A stretch of DNA of 60,000 nucleotides from Antedon mediterranea (lineage: Eukaryota; Echinodermata; Crinoidea; Comatulida; Antedonidae). The stretch covers positions 15,507,001 to 15,567,000 of the forward strand of contig NC_092673.1 of assembly GCF_964355755.1 (NCBI RefSeq), written 5' to 3'. The position numbers and the translations under genes were made by a program. Shown here piece by piece: positions 23,580 through 35,479 of this stretch. The notes beneath the pieces are model-generated. The model saw nothing but the letters and a program-made list of their open reading frames with translations, was not told the DNA's origin and ran no database searches. The first letter of the stretch is position 1. Each line of letters opens with the position of its first letter.

Positions 23580-24832
23580 TATCCTCATAATTGATAGGCT
23601 TATGTATTTTGAGAAATATTTAAAAGGATGTGGTGATAGCATTGACTGAGAAGGCATCTATGTATATATAATTATGTGGAATTTAGTAACGTCACTGTTC
23701 ACATCTTAGAAGTAGACGCTTTCTGCACTCGTTTTTCTAAATCTCTCAGAGTCAGAATGTCGGAGATATTCTTCCTCGAACAAGTAGTTCCAAGACTCAA
23801 GGATGTGCGCTTGAAATAGCAAAAAACTATTCCAAAATATGTATTAATATCGCTATATATATATATGGTTAACCTACTGAAACACAAGCCATGATAAATA
23901 ACACTATATAGAACTTTTGATTTGGGGCAATCTACAAAGGAGATGGTAATGTACTTGTCAGTTGTATGACACACTATGTGGGAGAGGTGCACCAATGGTG
24001 CGTTATTTACAAATACTTTGACACAGGAGTGCGCCAAGAAACCTGAATGGTACGTCACCTCAATGAACAATGGTGCGTCATTGTCAAACAATCACTTTAC
24101 TAAAAAAGGAGTGTGTGCGTCATTAATTAAAAAATGGGTACGTCATTGTCACGTAAAGGTAAATTCACTTTTTTTTTATACAGGTGTGCGTCATGTATAC
24201 CTAAGGTATTGAGGGTCGTATAGTGCGTCATACAATTGACAAGTGCATAATTTAAACAAATACAGTATAGCTTGGTTAATTATTTATGTTTTTATTATTA
24301 TAATCTAAAGTTCCATACTACAAAATCATCTTTTTATTAAGTTTTATTTACATAAACTAAACTGGTACATACCAATCATTGCAATGTTTTTATATGTAGC
24401 AGGTCACTCACTTTCCTGGAACTCATGTGGTTGACCATACTTACTGTAACTAATGTAGACTATAGACCTTCAACTTCTAATTAATTGCCTCATTTTATAG
24501 AATTGGTATCACCCCCTCGACTGTTCCTTAAATAGTCATGTATATTCTGTATTACTGATTTTACATTCACAATCACGATAAAAATTTGGAAATAACTTGA
24601 ACTGATAGATACAACTTAATCATTCTCTGTGTATATAGTGTAAATAAAGTACCGTTGAGAAATTAGTCTGTGTCTGTGTCGGTTATATAAATTGATCTCC
24701 CATAGTCAGTGACTATTTGTGTCTGACACAAACATAAGCAGAAGACTTTCAAGTTATTGTTAGTCTGAAGCAAATTCAATTTAAAAGACTTTGTCAGAGC
24801 AACACCAATTCTTCCAGTCACCAAACTTGATT
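23580..24832. other. Convergent intergenic region, GPCR / LHPP
   Basis: No gene seen. A + strand AATAAA at 24643-24648 could end the GPCR transcript, and a - strand AATAAA at 24348-24343 could end LHPP; if both are used, the 3' UTRs overlap. A cluster of TRCGTCA words at 24051-24230 is listed separately. Confidence 0.5.
24051..24230 (+). promoter_or_regulatory. Cluster of six TRCGTCA (CRE half-site-like) words
   Basis: TACGTCA or TGCGTCA starts at 24051, 24074, 24116, 24139, 24187 and 24224, all in the same orientation. Degenerate forms lie at about 24000 and 24030. TGACG is the bZIP (CREB/ATF) half-site. It could instead be a decayed minisatellite. Confidence 0.35.
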
Positions 24833-24923
24833 TCATCTATTACTTAATAATAGATCAACAGCATCTGCTAGGTTATCTACATATCCAGCTGGTCTAACTT
24901 CAGGATGCTGCTCATCTGATGGC
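24833..24923 (-). CDS. LHPP: LHPP exon 7 (C-terminus)
   Basis: Acceptor TTTTAAG. Encodes PSDEQHPEVRPAGYVDNLAD and AVDLLLSNR, then TGA at 24835-24833. Matches the human tail PSDEHHPEVKADGYVDNLAE. Confidence 0.93.
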
Positions 24924-27900
24924 CTTAAAAAAAAAAAAATTTCACAAAATAAAAAACTTCACGCAATTTCTTTTTAACATATTGGTCTTCACTTCATAAA
25001 TACCACATCCACTTTCTCCCATCAAAACATTATTCATATTTACAATACCATACAGATTGTTATTTTGATAGTTGATGTTATCTATACAATTTATTGTACA
25101 GTACTTTCTGTACAAACACCAGAGTTGCTCGTTGTACAGTAGGTGATCTTAAAAGATCACATTGTACGAAATTTGATTAGGTGATCTTAAACGTCAAAAT
25201 GATGTCGAATGAATACGATAACGAAAACGTCACACATTTGTGAAACTTTTGAGCTGATCCCCATTTCATATTCGTAAAGCGTATTGACGAATATCACCAG
25301 TCATATTCGTAACTACAAAACGAGTATAGTTTTTAATCTATTTTGCACATTTTGCATTTGAATCAGGAATGATTCATGATTATAATATAATTATAGATTT
25401 ATTGAAAGTAATTTACTAAAGTAATTTACTAAAATGCCAGGTCAATTTTGATAAATAGCAGTTTTTAAAGTCCTCACTCGCTTTGATGTTATGCTAGCAC
25501 TAAGCAACACGTACCTGCACTTCGCTCAAATTTACCGCAGTCATATTTTGGACGGCGACCTCAATATTTCGTTGCCATGCGATACAGATTTTTACTGGCT
25601 TACGAAAACGAATACGTGTGCGTGACGTATCCGTTTTCGTATTCGTAAGATTGCGAAACCTCTCTATTAATGCGCCATTTGGTGAAATTATATACCTGTA
25701 TTTTCCTGTTCTTACTTGAAGGCCACGTATCCCACAAGCCTGTGCACCTCCAATGTCATTGACAATATCATCACCGATCATTACTGCCTAAACAATAAAT
25801 ATAAAGCTCTGTATACACATCAAACTTTATGTGACAACAAATGTGATGTGCCCATATATGGACATAAATGTCACAGCATTACACGTTTTGTCACATGTCA
25901 AGTTAAAACCTACCTTATCTGGTGGAACTCCCATGTCAAATGTGATGTGCCCATATATGGACATAAATGTCACAGCATTACACGTTTTGTCACATGTCAA
26001 GTTAAAACCTACCTTATCTGGTGGAACTCCCATGTCATTTAGAGCTGCCATAAAAAATGATTCTGCTGGTTTTCCAACTACTGTAGCCTGGCAACCACAA
26101 GCATACTGCAAGAGAAGAAGTATGGGTAGTTTTAAATATCATAAATTAAAACAAGGTATATTTTAAAATAATTCAATCAATCAAATCGTATCACAAACAA
26201 CAGACTGGATATACATAGGCTAGCCTACTTTTTATAATGAAGTTGAAGATGCTTGACTTGCGATTTTCTTGATATCATTGTTTTGGTGATGAAATGTGCA
26301 GATTCGTCAACTACCGATATTTTACTCTCAGAATACATTAGGTGCGATTTGTAAACCAAAATATACACGCAACAAATGAATAAATGAACATTTAATAAAT
26401 GGTTTTCTTATTTTTTTTTTAACAAACCAATTTAAAATTAACTACAAAAAGAGATGTGGTAGGCCTACCTCAAGAACTTTCATAAAAGATCCAACATCTA
26501 GATTTAATTGTCCACCATCTTTGTAATATTTTCTTTAATTTGAAAAAAAAAGGAAACAAAACACACAAATTTTCATTGAAATGTAGTTTGATTTTCTGAT
26601 TGATTGAAATAAATATCTATACAATTGTTAGGCTGAAAAATGGGAAGGTTAGAAACTAGAGGGATTCAACAATTAGAAAGAATTATAAATATTGGATGTC
26701 GTTCGACATCAAATAAAATGTTCTAAGCACCGTTGTTGTTGTGCAAGATGATTTTTTATCATTCTTATATATAACGCTACAAATTGCAATACAGTACATC
26801 GGTAACAGTGAAATGAAAGCACTCGGAAAAAACTGAGTGAAGTACTTGGCAAAATATATCCGGGAAAACATTATTTGGAGAGGGCTCACTACTTTATTTT
26901 TTGATTCATGTTAAAAGAATACAGAGGGCGTGTTATTTAATATCTCGTATGAAAGATATAGGTAAGTCAGATTTTAATATAATAAGCATGATTTGTTTTC
27001 TGAAAATCAATGCATGTTCTGTAAGTATAACACCCACAAAATTCAGGATGATAACTTAAAAATTACGTACTAACGTAATAATCAGTGATGATCAAGGAAA
27101 CTAACTTACCCCCTACCCAATGCAATGAGAGCTGGTTTTTCCATGTTGATCAACACTCGAAATGCATTGTTTAAATTGTCATATGTAAATTGTGACGCAC
27201 AATCACCTATAACTACACATGTAGGGCTGGCCTTTGATGATGCTAAATCTCCAAAATCAGGCAAAGCATCTAATGTAAAAAGAATATAGTTTTATTTATT
27301 TTATTTCAATTATTAATAAATCCAACTGCCATTGGCTTTTTTGAACAGTGATGATTACCAGAGACTTTCAGACACAATTTGGGCTACCATAATGACATTA
27401 GGGACTTTACGAAACATGACAGAAAGCCACAGGACGATGCTCATGAATATATGCATGAGCTTTAACAAAGTGGGTGGAGCTTAACCTGAAATTCCATCGT
27501 CTTAACTTTTTGAGGACGATAACATTGTCATTTTCCCATTTACAGAGAACAACTAGAAATAATGTATATATAACCTTAAATATAGTGTTAAATTACACTT
27601 AAATGTGAAATTTGCAAAACTCTAAATAATATTCAGAATGGCCCCGCGCCGCGAGACAGGGGAGGGAGAGAGATGCTGCCAGTCGTCGTCTTCGTGCAAG
27701 GGTATGTGCCTAACTAATTGAATGATAATAATAATAGAATGAGAGAATGTATCTGGTGGGTAAAAATCTGTGAAAATACCATATATGGCTCTGTGGTCTA
27801 GTGGTATGATACTCTGGTAAGCGAGAGGTTGCAGGTTCGAATCCCGTTAGAGACATTCTTTCATACAACTCAAAAATACGAAACTTTCGCCAAGGAGCTA

Positions 27901-29108
27901 TGCTCGACGCGATTATGAGCACTGTTTCTATAATTTACAGTATGATTTATATTATAATAGAATGACTACGTTGACTGTATATGATTTTACACTCTAGCGA
28001 ACACAGGATATTCGTCGTCTTCCCCTAACTGCCATGTTTCGTAAAGTCCATATTGGCAAGCTACTCAACAACCAACTATTTAAATGGTTTATTTAAAAGA
28101 AATAACAGCTCTTCACAAAATATTGCACCTGTATGTACAAGTAAATGAGGTATAAGATTTTGTTGGCGTAGAACATGACAAACTGCTGGGATTGGTGAGA
28201 ACACTTCTTCCATTTTGATGTCAAAACCAAGTTTAGTCAGCTTCGTAACAAGAACTTGACGAGTGCAAAGTGTCTCGTTTGTGCAGAATCGTACTTTAAG
28301 ACCTGCCGACTTCAACCTTCAACAGAAATAAATAACAAATGCATGTTTCTTTATAATTCTTGATGTTCTATTAAATTTCCAAACAATGTGCAGTAAACTA
28401 TGTGTTTGAAAATTAAAATGAGAAGAATGCACTAACGCGCTGGATTGATTCTAGCACATGAAAATATTTGCTGGAGTCTTGGTAAAACTATGGGCTGAGG
28501 TGCCTGAAATAGTAAATTCTATTGATGCTATCATGGTCTAACTTTAGATTTTAATTAATTAATTGAATTAATTCAATATTATACATCTTTTTTTATGAGT
28601 CTTTGTTTATTTATTATTTTAATGGATACTTAGTGGGCCTGCTATCACAATCCTTTCATCTACCTTAAATTTATTCTTATATTTATACTTGTGATGATTA
28701 CCATACACTTTTTATTGATGTGTATGGTATTGGTTTTTATGAATAAAGAGATTGATTGATTTTAATTTGTTGATGGGCTTTAGCCCCAAAGGAAATAGTG
28801 TGCAGTAACTTTGTATTGTAAGGCCAGAGAGAAAATACAATGGTTTTTGTCTCAAAATGTCGGTGATTTTGGTAAACATTTCTTTATTTGATTTAGATGC
28901 TGGGGCAAATTCGCACACATGTGATGACAATTTTAAAGTTTCCTATGGCCTTTAGTGCTCACCTGTTGACAGCTTGCACGGAGCCTGGTATTGCTACACC
29001 ACCATCATCAGAGCTATTGTACAGAACACCTGAGATGTCCAGCAAAATTCCTTGTATATCTTTAGATGATTTATACCAGTCACCTTCATGGTATCCACTA
29101 CTGGCCAT
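24833..29108 (-). CDS. LHPP: LHPP-like HAD phosphatase, complete seven-exon gene
   Basis: Coding exons in transcript order: 29108-28963, 28316-28129, 27269-27110, 26532-26469, 26105-26013, 25787-25696, 24923-24833. Total 834 nt, 277 aa plus stop; human LHPP is about 270 aa. All introns are GT-AG and phases chain. HAD motif I is LLDISGVLYN with nucleophile D24 and the DxS form typical of LHPP. Motif II is RFCTN (T61), motif III VVGKP (K198), motif IV MIGDDIVNDIGG (D223, D224, D228). LHPP enzymes are cytosolic Mg-dependent phosphatases reported to act on phospholysine, phosphohistidine and inorganic pyrophosphate. HDHD2 is the nearest alternative, but the spacing and the LKVRFCTNE and QVRTGK segments favour LHPP. 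Exon 5's donor is duplicated (see 25839-26036). Confidence 0.93.
25696..25787 (-). CDS. LHPP: LHPP exon 6 (motif IV)
   Basis: Acceptor GTTTAG, donor GTATAT. Encodes AVMIGDDIVNDIGGAQACG and then IRGLQVRTGKYR, with metal-binding D223, D224 and D228. Confidence 0.93.
25803..25880. mobile_element. Foldback MITE, family M1, half copy in LHPP intron 5
   Basis: AAGCTCTGTATACACATCAA and then ACTTTATGTGACAACAAATG match one arm of copy 3. The other arm is missing. It abuts and partly lies in the 99-bp duplication. Confidence 0.7.
25839..26036 (-). repeat. 99-bp tandem duplication copying the LHPP exon 5 splice donor
   Basis: Two copies, 25839-25937 and 25938-26036, read as identical. The gene-proximal copy holds the last 24 coding bases of exon 5 and its donor AAG/GTAGGT; the other repeats both inside intron 5. 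The donor copy would end an extended exon at 25914. The 99 bases between the two donors contain no stop and equal 33 codons. Part of the unit is foldback-MITE sequence. Confidence 0.9.
26013..26105 (-). CDS. LHPP: LHPP exon 5 (motif III)
   Basis: Acceptor CTTGCAG, donor GTAGGT, 31 whole codons. Contains YACGCQATVVGKPAESFF with motif III K198, ending DMGVPPDK. The last 24 coding bases and the donor are copied 99 bp downstream. Confidence 0.92.
26469..26532 (-). CDS. LHPP: LHPP exon 4 (GKYYKDGGQLNLDVGSF)
   Basis: Acceptor TTAAAG, donor GTAGGC. Completes Gly165, then KYYKDGGQLNLDVGSFMKVLE, matching human RYYKETSGLMLDVGPYMKALE. The donor lies inside a TAGGCCTA palindrome. Confidence 0.92.
27110..27269 (-). 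CDS. LHPP: LHPP exon 3 (CVVIGD)
   Basis: Acceptor ACATTAG, donor GTAAGT. Encodes CVVIGDCASQFTYDNLNNAF and KPALIALGRG, matching human CVVIADAGESFSYQNMNNAF. Confidence 0.92.
27402..28049. mobile_element. TIR element in LHPP intron 2, carrying a tRNA-like segment
   Basis: Inverted ends GGACTTTACGAAACATG at 27402 and CATGTTTCGTAAAGTCC ending 28049. The target duplication could not be settled. The GC-rich interior and a tRNA-like sequence at 27784-27855 suggest a composite. Confidence 0.65.
27784..27855 (+). repeat. tRNA-derived SINE head (tRNA-Pro-like)
   Basis: A box TGGTCTAGTGG and B box GGTTCGAATCC with the spacing of a tRNA. The 5' end GGCTCTGTGGTCTAGTGGTA resembles tRNA-Pro. The anticodon and T stems are mispaired, so it is not a functional tRNA gene. 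Confidence 0.7.
28129..28316 (-). CDS. LHPP: LHPP exon 2 (motif II)
   Basis: Acceptor GTTGAAG, donor GTGCAA. Contains LKSAGLKVRFCTNET with motif II threonine T61, and LGFDIKMEEVFSPIPAVC. Ends one base into Asp112. The donor is weaker than the others. Confidence 0.9.
28963..29108 (-). CDS. LHPP: LHPP exon 1 (start codon, motif I)
   Basis: ATG at 29108 with context GACATGG. Encodes the N-terminus and LLDISGVLYN (D24 nucleophile). Donor GTGAGC. An AG at the end of TTTAACACAG lies just upstream, so a separate 5' untranslated exon is possible. Confidence 0.9.
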
Positions 29109-32029
29109 GTCTTATCTCATCAGTATCTGTGTTAAACAATAAGATCTTTATCACTTTATTGACTAGACCTAGTCCTACGGGTGTTTCGAAAACAGAGACC
29201 CCAACAAAAACCTCCCAACATCCGGTAACTGTATTTGTTTATCACACTCACTGTATTAAAACAAACTTTCTACTTTGATGTTATTCTTTCTTCTTTTCTA
29301 TATCTAGAACATTTTACAGTACAATTTAATTTAATTATTTTTTACAAACCATGAAAATTAAGGGTTCCAACCAAAAACATAACAATATACATATAGACAG
29401 TACTGTATATCAGAATCCTCATGGTGGAATCTTGAAGTAAACGAACAGGTTCCTGGCCTAATTTCATGAAAGTTCATCACGTTAAAATCCTGTTATTTTG
29501 GTAAAATCCGATTGGGATCCTGGCATCATTTTGTTGAGAAAAACTAAAGATTGAGAAGCTTTCATTGTATAATTTTTTTTAATGTCGCCCTCTACTAATT
29601 AGTGTTTCTAAAGCTAAGACCATGACAGAGAGAAGACGCAAAAGCCAAGGAAGACCCTATGAAATGGTAGTGTTTACAACATACAACTAAAAAGCATACA
29701 AACTCAATGATAACACCATACATTTACTTACAGAATCTGTAAACATATTGTTGTCTTTGGTATTTTGATTTTTTTTAAATTTTTTTGTTTTCGGTAATTA
29801 GACTAGGCCTAACCCTAAGATGTTGAGAAGTTTTTTTTTCTATTTTCGAGACATCCCCCCCCCCCCCCCCGCCCGCGATTTTTTTTTTCGTACATAAGTT
29901 GGGGACCCCCTCATGAAACGTCACAAAATAAACATGAATAATTCATCAGTTAAATTTTCTTGTTCCGTGTGCACCCAAGCGTATCGCAACAAGAAGTGAT
30001 TACACAAGTGCGGTACGATTCTAGGCCTAATCTCCGCTGTGGTTGCCGCCGCTCCCGCGTGCGATTTCATAAAAGAATAGCGGCGTTTTGTGTGGATTGT
30101 CGAAATAATCAGCCTTTAGTTTATGGTGTTTTTAATATAATTTATTACTAAAGAATTACGTGTTAAAATTATAGTTTCTATTAATACTATTAGGCCTAAT
30201 TATTAGTCTCTAAACCCATGTCTATTCTAGTAGTAGTAGCTGTGTGTGTGACGTGTGTGTGTTAGGTATGACACAGTCCGACTGTCCGAGTAATAAGTCA
30301 GCAAAATTAAACAATAAACATTACACAAAAATACATTTTTTATTCTCATGGGTCTAATCTTCCCATCTCATGTGTTCATATACGCGCATTTTTAAAGTTC
30401 CTTTGAGTAGCCTACATGCGCGCATATTGTTTGATAATAAAATAGCAGAATTAAAAAATACATACATATAGGCCTATTATTAATAGGCTACTACTAGGCT
30501 AGTCTACAGTATAATTATTGTAGTGTAAATAATAAATTAATATAGCCTACCTAGCTAGGCCCCCTGCTGGGCCTAGCCTACTAGAGGACCAGGAGGGTAG
30601 GCCGTTTTTAGGCATAACCAGGCTAGTATAGTTATATATTATTATTATTATTATTATATTTTGTCCTTTTTGGCGTTGCATGAACTTTGCAATTCCATAA
30701 CCGGCGGCCGAGAAATGACTGGCGGCCGAAATGATCAGACACCGGCCTAGCTAGGCCCTAGCTAGGCCTAGGCTAGCTCCAGTACTGCTAGAACTAGGCT
30801 ATAGCATATATGAAGGCCCTAATAATGTAACCTGTCCTAATATACACTCATTTGAATAAATACCTAGGCCTACGCTAGACTTATTTAGAGTACACACACA
30901 CAGTCGATCCCCAATCATCAATTCAATTCATAACAACATGCTTTGCCTATTTTTTGCTAACTAACTTGATGATAGGTGGCGTAATTGTTGTTTTTTTTAG
31001 AGCTAGCGCGCAGAGAGCAGCCATACTGTTGACAGTGTGTGTGACGTAAGTATAACTAGTAACCAATCACCAGGCCGCACCACTCTACAATAACATTTTC
31101 TAATAAATAGTTTTAGAGAATCATGAAAAAATCCTCAGTCTAGTCACAAAAAAATTGCAAACACCGGAACAATATGAAATTCAAATGTATTTACAGTATA
31201 TCATTATCGAACAACAATAAAATATAGGTTATTTTGACTTCTGAAATTGTATAATAGTAACTATACCATGGAAATGGTCTCAAACTTTTCATACAGATAA
31301 TACATGCATATTTTTATTTGTGATAATGGATTATTTTAATTTTTGAATAATAATAATAAACTGGATTAGTATATTTTAAAGAGTCTAATCATCTGATTCA
31401 TCATTAATAATAACCAATTTCTCCAAATTTTGTGACTGTAATCTCCACATGCTGTTTAGCAATTTTTCAGTCGCGTTAAAATGCGCACTACATGTCGGTC
31501 GGTCGATCAGTCGGTCGGGCAGTAAATACTAATTTAAATTTGCGCTCGCGACTGCAGCCATGTATATTATGTCCTTGTTTTGGCACTTTATATGTTGTCC
31601 TTTTTGTCCATCTTATTCTGTGTATGTGCTATTTTCATACATTTTGTGCAAAAAAAAAACAAATGGGCAACAATATTTAAGATAGTAGGCATATATCCAT
31701 ACAGTCAATCAACCATTCAATAAAAGAGTTATTTCCAAAGAATCGTGGATATACCTAGAAAGCACATACTTGTGCCAGGACGCCATTAAAAAAACAGACA
31801 AAATGAGAGAAAAACATATATCACAAAAATATAAAAAGCATGTTGTACATTCATGGAAAATCGGGAAAATCGTGTATTTGTTATGGATACGGTTTTTTCC
31901 CCGCTGAAACAAATGTAGAGCTTTGTTTAATATACTTCAAGAAACAACATAAAAGCTAATTTTCGGTAGGCCTACTGTATGTTATTTTTCATAGTAATGA
32001 TTTTTTCATTCAGTTTCATCTGACATAAT
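29109..32029. other. Region upstream of LHPP
   Basis: No gene recognised. Contains a C run at 29857-29873, GT-rich 30238-30262, many TAGGCC/TAGGCCTA words (29800-30870) and GGCGGCCGA twice near 30705-30730. The LHPP promoter should lie near 29109-29700 but no core element was recognised. Confidence 0.45.
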
Positions 32030-32252
32030 GCCGTGTTTCCGCAGCCAAAACAAAAAAGTATAATTTTTTAACCAATAAAGTGCGCATGATCAGTCATTAT
32101 CAAACAATCAGTGACCCAACCAATCACATCGCAACCATTTGTCTTTCAGGTCAAAGGTTAAAAATTATCGCATGTATCCGATAATTATCTGATTTGAATG
32201 AGATAATCATCGGTAATTTGTATCGATTAATTTTTGGCTGCGGAAAGACGGC
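32030..32252. mobile_element. TIR MITE, about 223 bp
   Basis: Ends GCCGTGTTTCCGCAGCCAAA and, inverted, GCCGTCTTTCCGCAGCCAAA. No coding content. Superfamily not assigned. Confidence 0.7.
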
Positions 32253-32261
32253 CGTAGTAGC

Positions 32262-32945
32262 AGAGTAACTCTGGTTGATTTACCTCACCACCTATCCCTT
32301 CGCATCCGGTACCTGGCCACGTACAGGCTTGGCTAGGTTCCATGATTTTCATCCCAACTTTGTTCTCTCTTTTTCTACTGTCCGTCTCCATGTTGTTTTT
32401 GGACGTCCAACTTTTCTCCTCCCTTCAGGACACCATGTTAAAGCTGTCATACAATGGTAGTTATCCATTTCCATCGCCTTCCCTTCATTTCTTCGCTTAT
32501 TTTTCTCATGTTGGTTTTGATAATATTTCATTATTTGAAATGACATATGGCCATCTTATCTTCAATATTCTTCGCAAACATTTGAATTGAAATGTGTCAA
32601 GTATCTTGTTGTCCCCTTCTGTTATTTTCCATGTCTCAGCCGTAAAGTAACACTGATATAACAAGGAATAGATGTTGGAACTCCATATCTTTTTCAGTTT
32701 CATAAATGCCCCCATTGCTTTGCGAAGCCTGTTCTTCATATCTTCTCCCCTTCTTGCAGTAGCACCTAACTAAGTATATTTGTTCACCTCATTTAGTTGT
32801 TTCCCATCTATTGTTATCATGGTGTTCGATCGACTGTTTATCCTCAACACTGTTTTCTTTGTGTTTATCCTTAAACCAGTCATTGCTGCATATTTGTGTA
32901 ATTTGGTCATTTTGGTTTGCATTTGATGTACAGTTGATGACAAAC
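32262..32945 (-). pseudogene. CFDP2-like endonuclease/reverse-transcriptase LINE relic
   Basis: Reading the - strand in shifting frames gives GLRINTKKTVLRINSRSN, then KNRLRKAMGAFMKLKKIW, CLRRILKIRWPYVISN, ALTWCPEGRRKVGRPKTTW and RRTVEKERTKLG. These are the ordered C-terminal motifs of the common CFDP2-like retroelement. Stops and frameshifts show it is dead; the 5' part, including the catalytic YADD, is absent. Confidence 0.85.
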
Positions 32946-34699
32946 AAACAATGGTTGATCTGGTTGATTTGACACCGGTTTATTGGTCACTTTAATTGTT
33001 TTGAATATTATTTGTGTATCTGATATTATATTCATGTTGAAAACTTCTGGTTTTATTCTCTAGTTGTGCCGTGATTCTTATATCTGATCAGATTTGTTTG
33101 GGTATAAACTTATTCGGTAGTTATCAGACATATATGCTATGGATGTGCTGTCTAGTAAAGAAATGCTGAATACAGATTTAGAAAAAAGGGCCCAAAAATC
33201 AACTTGAAAAGTTTTTATCTAAAAAATAATTAGGATAGACCGCCCATTGCATGGTCGTAACTTTTTTTTTGTCTTTTGTCTGTGGTCTAAATGTTTGTTA
33301 TGATAGTTATACATTAAAAGAATCAACTGAAGTGATTTGACACAATGACTCGGTAATTATGTGGTCGCAAGTAAATGCAGACTAATAGGCCATTCACAGT
33401 GGGGTTGGAAATTAGAAAGAATCCATCTAGCTCTGTTTAAGCACCCAACAACCTGTTATTTTATGTTGTAAACAATTTAAAACAAAATACAAGCCTCCAC
33501 AGTTAGCGGTTGCCAAGATATGCAATCATATTAATTTACAGTACCTTAGGCCATTTTAATAAAAAGAAATTTAATAAAAGAAATTTTAATAAAAGAAAAA
33601 CGCGTTTCAAAATTGTCCCCAGGATGGATTTATATCGATTTTGGATATGTTATTCTCCATAAAATTCCACTTCCAATGAGGTAAAAATTTCTTTTATACC
33701 ATTTTTTCCCGGTTAAACCCTTCAACTACCAGACTATGATGATAACACAATGCACTACAATAATATTAAATAGGAGGAAAAAACATTGTAATGATTACAA
33801 TCATTTTGGTTCATTCATTTTTAGACGCCAAATAAATATAATGATAGTGTTGCTTTTAATTTTAAATTTACATTCTTATTTAGTTTAGGTGTGCAATTAA
33901 AAGCAAATGTAGACAAAAACTATAATGTTTCGAATCGGTGCGTGAGAAATGTACTCAGAAACTTAGACTAGGCAAAAGGGGCTTCAGTTTATACGTCCTT
34001 CTACTAAGTTTATACTCCTCAGTGTATATGTTTGCCACTCAAGCTCCCTATCCACCTGTCCTGACTATTGTGCAATAACATTTTAGATCAAAATTCCGGC
34101 TTTGAATTATATAGTATTAAATGGTAAAACTCTGTCATAGCCGCACAGCGCAAAGTTACGTGCGAGTTTACGAAATTCTCTGATAAATTCAAAACAAAAA
34201 TACATTTAACTTGACTTCGTAATATGGTGCAAGTTTCACGTGTTTGCGTGTTACGCGCAATAACAAATTATATTAATTTTGCGCACGTTTCAGGTCATAT
34301 TGAGCATTTCAAAATGTTAATTTTGTTTGCGTTGCATGTGCGTACTTGTGCACACAGCCAGTATATAGCGTAGAAATGCCGTCTTAGTCGTTGATTTTTG
34401 TTCTTCAAACCTTTTGTGATAAATTCCATTCATTTTTATGTACTTTAATTGCAAAATAACAACGCACATTTGTGGATGATTTCTGCTATGTTTGGCTTAA
34501 TTATATTCAGAAAATTTATTTCTCTTCTCTTTTCTATTAACAGTGTTTGTAAAAAAAACAATTTTAAATAAGAGAGGCGAACCCCAGAAAGTGTAAACTT
34601 GTGGTGGGCTGCCAAAAAATAAAAAATATCAAAAAATCATTAAAAAAACCAAAGTAAACAAAAATAACCGATTGAAAATATCAATGAAATTTGAATTAA
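32946..34699. other. Non-genic stretch
   Basis: No gene or clear repeat beyond short AATAAAAGAAA iterations near 33555-33600. Confidence 0.4.
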
Positions 34700-35455
34700 T
34701 ATTATTTAGGATTCAGTGATTATGTGGATAATAGATGCCTTTTTAGCTTAAAAGTGAAATGTTTTTTTGTTGGCGATTCGGTTATGTATTTGGGTAAGTT
34801 GTTCCAATATTTTGGCCCTGAAAACTGAATGTTATGTTGGAAAGATAGTGTTTTGTGTAATGGAATATGTATTTTATTTGAGGTTCTTGTGTTATGACTA
34901 TGATAGTTGAAATTGAATTTGAACAGGGGTTGAAATTGAGCGGGGATTAGGGAATTTAACCAAGAGTATACAAAAATACATTGTTGAAGGCAATTTATAT
35001 CGTCAATTTTTAAAAGGGAAAGAGATGCAAACAACGGATCTGAGTGGGCTCTTGGAGGCGAGTTTGAAATGTTTCTAATACATTTTTTTTGTAGTAAAAG
35101 AAGTTTGTTTAGGTACGACGGATAAGTGTTCCCCAGACAATATTGCAATAGTGGAGATAAGGAAGAATAAGGGAGCAATAGATAGTTCGAAGGATGTTTT
35201 GAGGAATATATGCTGAAAGTCTGAAAATAATACCAGAACTTTTAGATATTTTGTTTTCGATTTCGTTAATATGGGCTTTCCAGGTCAATCTACTATCTAA
35301 ATAGACCCCAAGAAATTTTGTTTTATTCACTAATGGTATTTGGTAAGTGCCAAACTGGAGTTGGTTTGGGCATCCTACTAGTGGTTTGGGCGAATTCCGA
35401 AAAATCATAAAATTGCACTTCTTAAAATTTACGGAGAGGTCCATCTTCTTTCGAT
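34700..35455 (-). pseudogene. Non-LTR retrotransposon RT C-terminal relic
   Basis: Two overlapping - strand frames continue one another. 35109-35444 reads KTKFLGVYLDSRLTWKAHI and IYCSLILPYLHYCNIVWG. 34720-35178 reads LLLLQKKCIRNISNSPPRAH and FSGPKYWNNLPKYI. They cover the RT thumb and C-terminal region, joined by one frameshift. The catalytic palm motifs are missing. Confidence 0.85.
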
Positions 35456-35479
35456 AGAGTGTGGCAGGGTTAAGGGGGC

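Noticed and set aside
23699-24091. 130-codon - strand frame beside the GPCR
   Set aside because: No domain and no splice context; it runs through the TRCGTCA cluster.
25827-26111. Tandem DMGVPPDK-VGFNLTCDK protein as a separate gene
   Set aside because: It is LHPP exon 5 read through its donor and the 99-bp duplication, not an independent gene.
27710-27922. - strand frame containing SLTGFEPATSRLP
   Set aside because: This phrase is the antisense translation of a tRNA-like B box region and appears as a false protein in many genomes.
29960-30151. 63-codon Arg/Cys-rich frame upstream of LHPP
   Set aside because: Short, no zinc-binding spacing, and no sign of splice partners.
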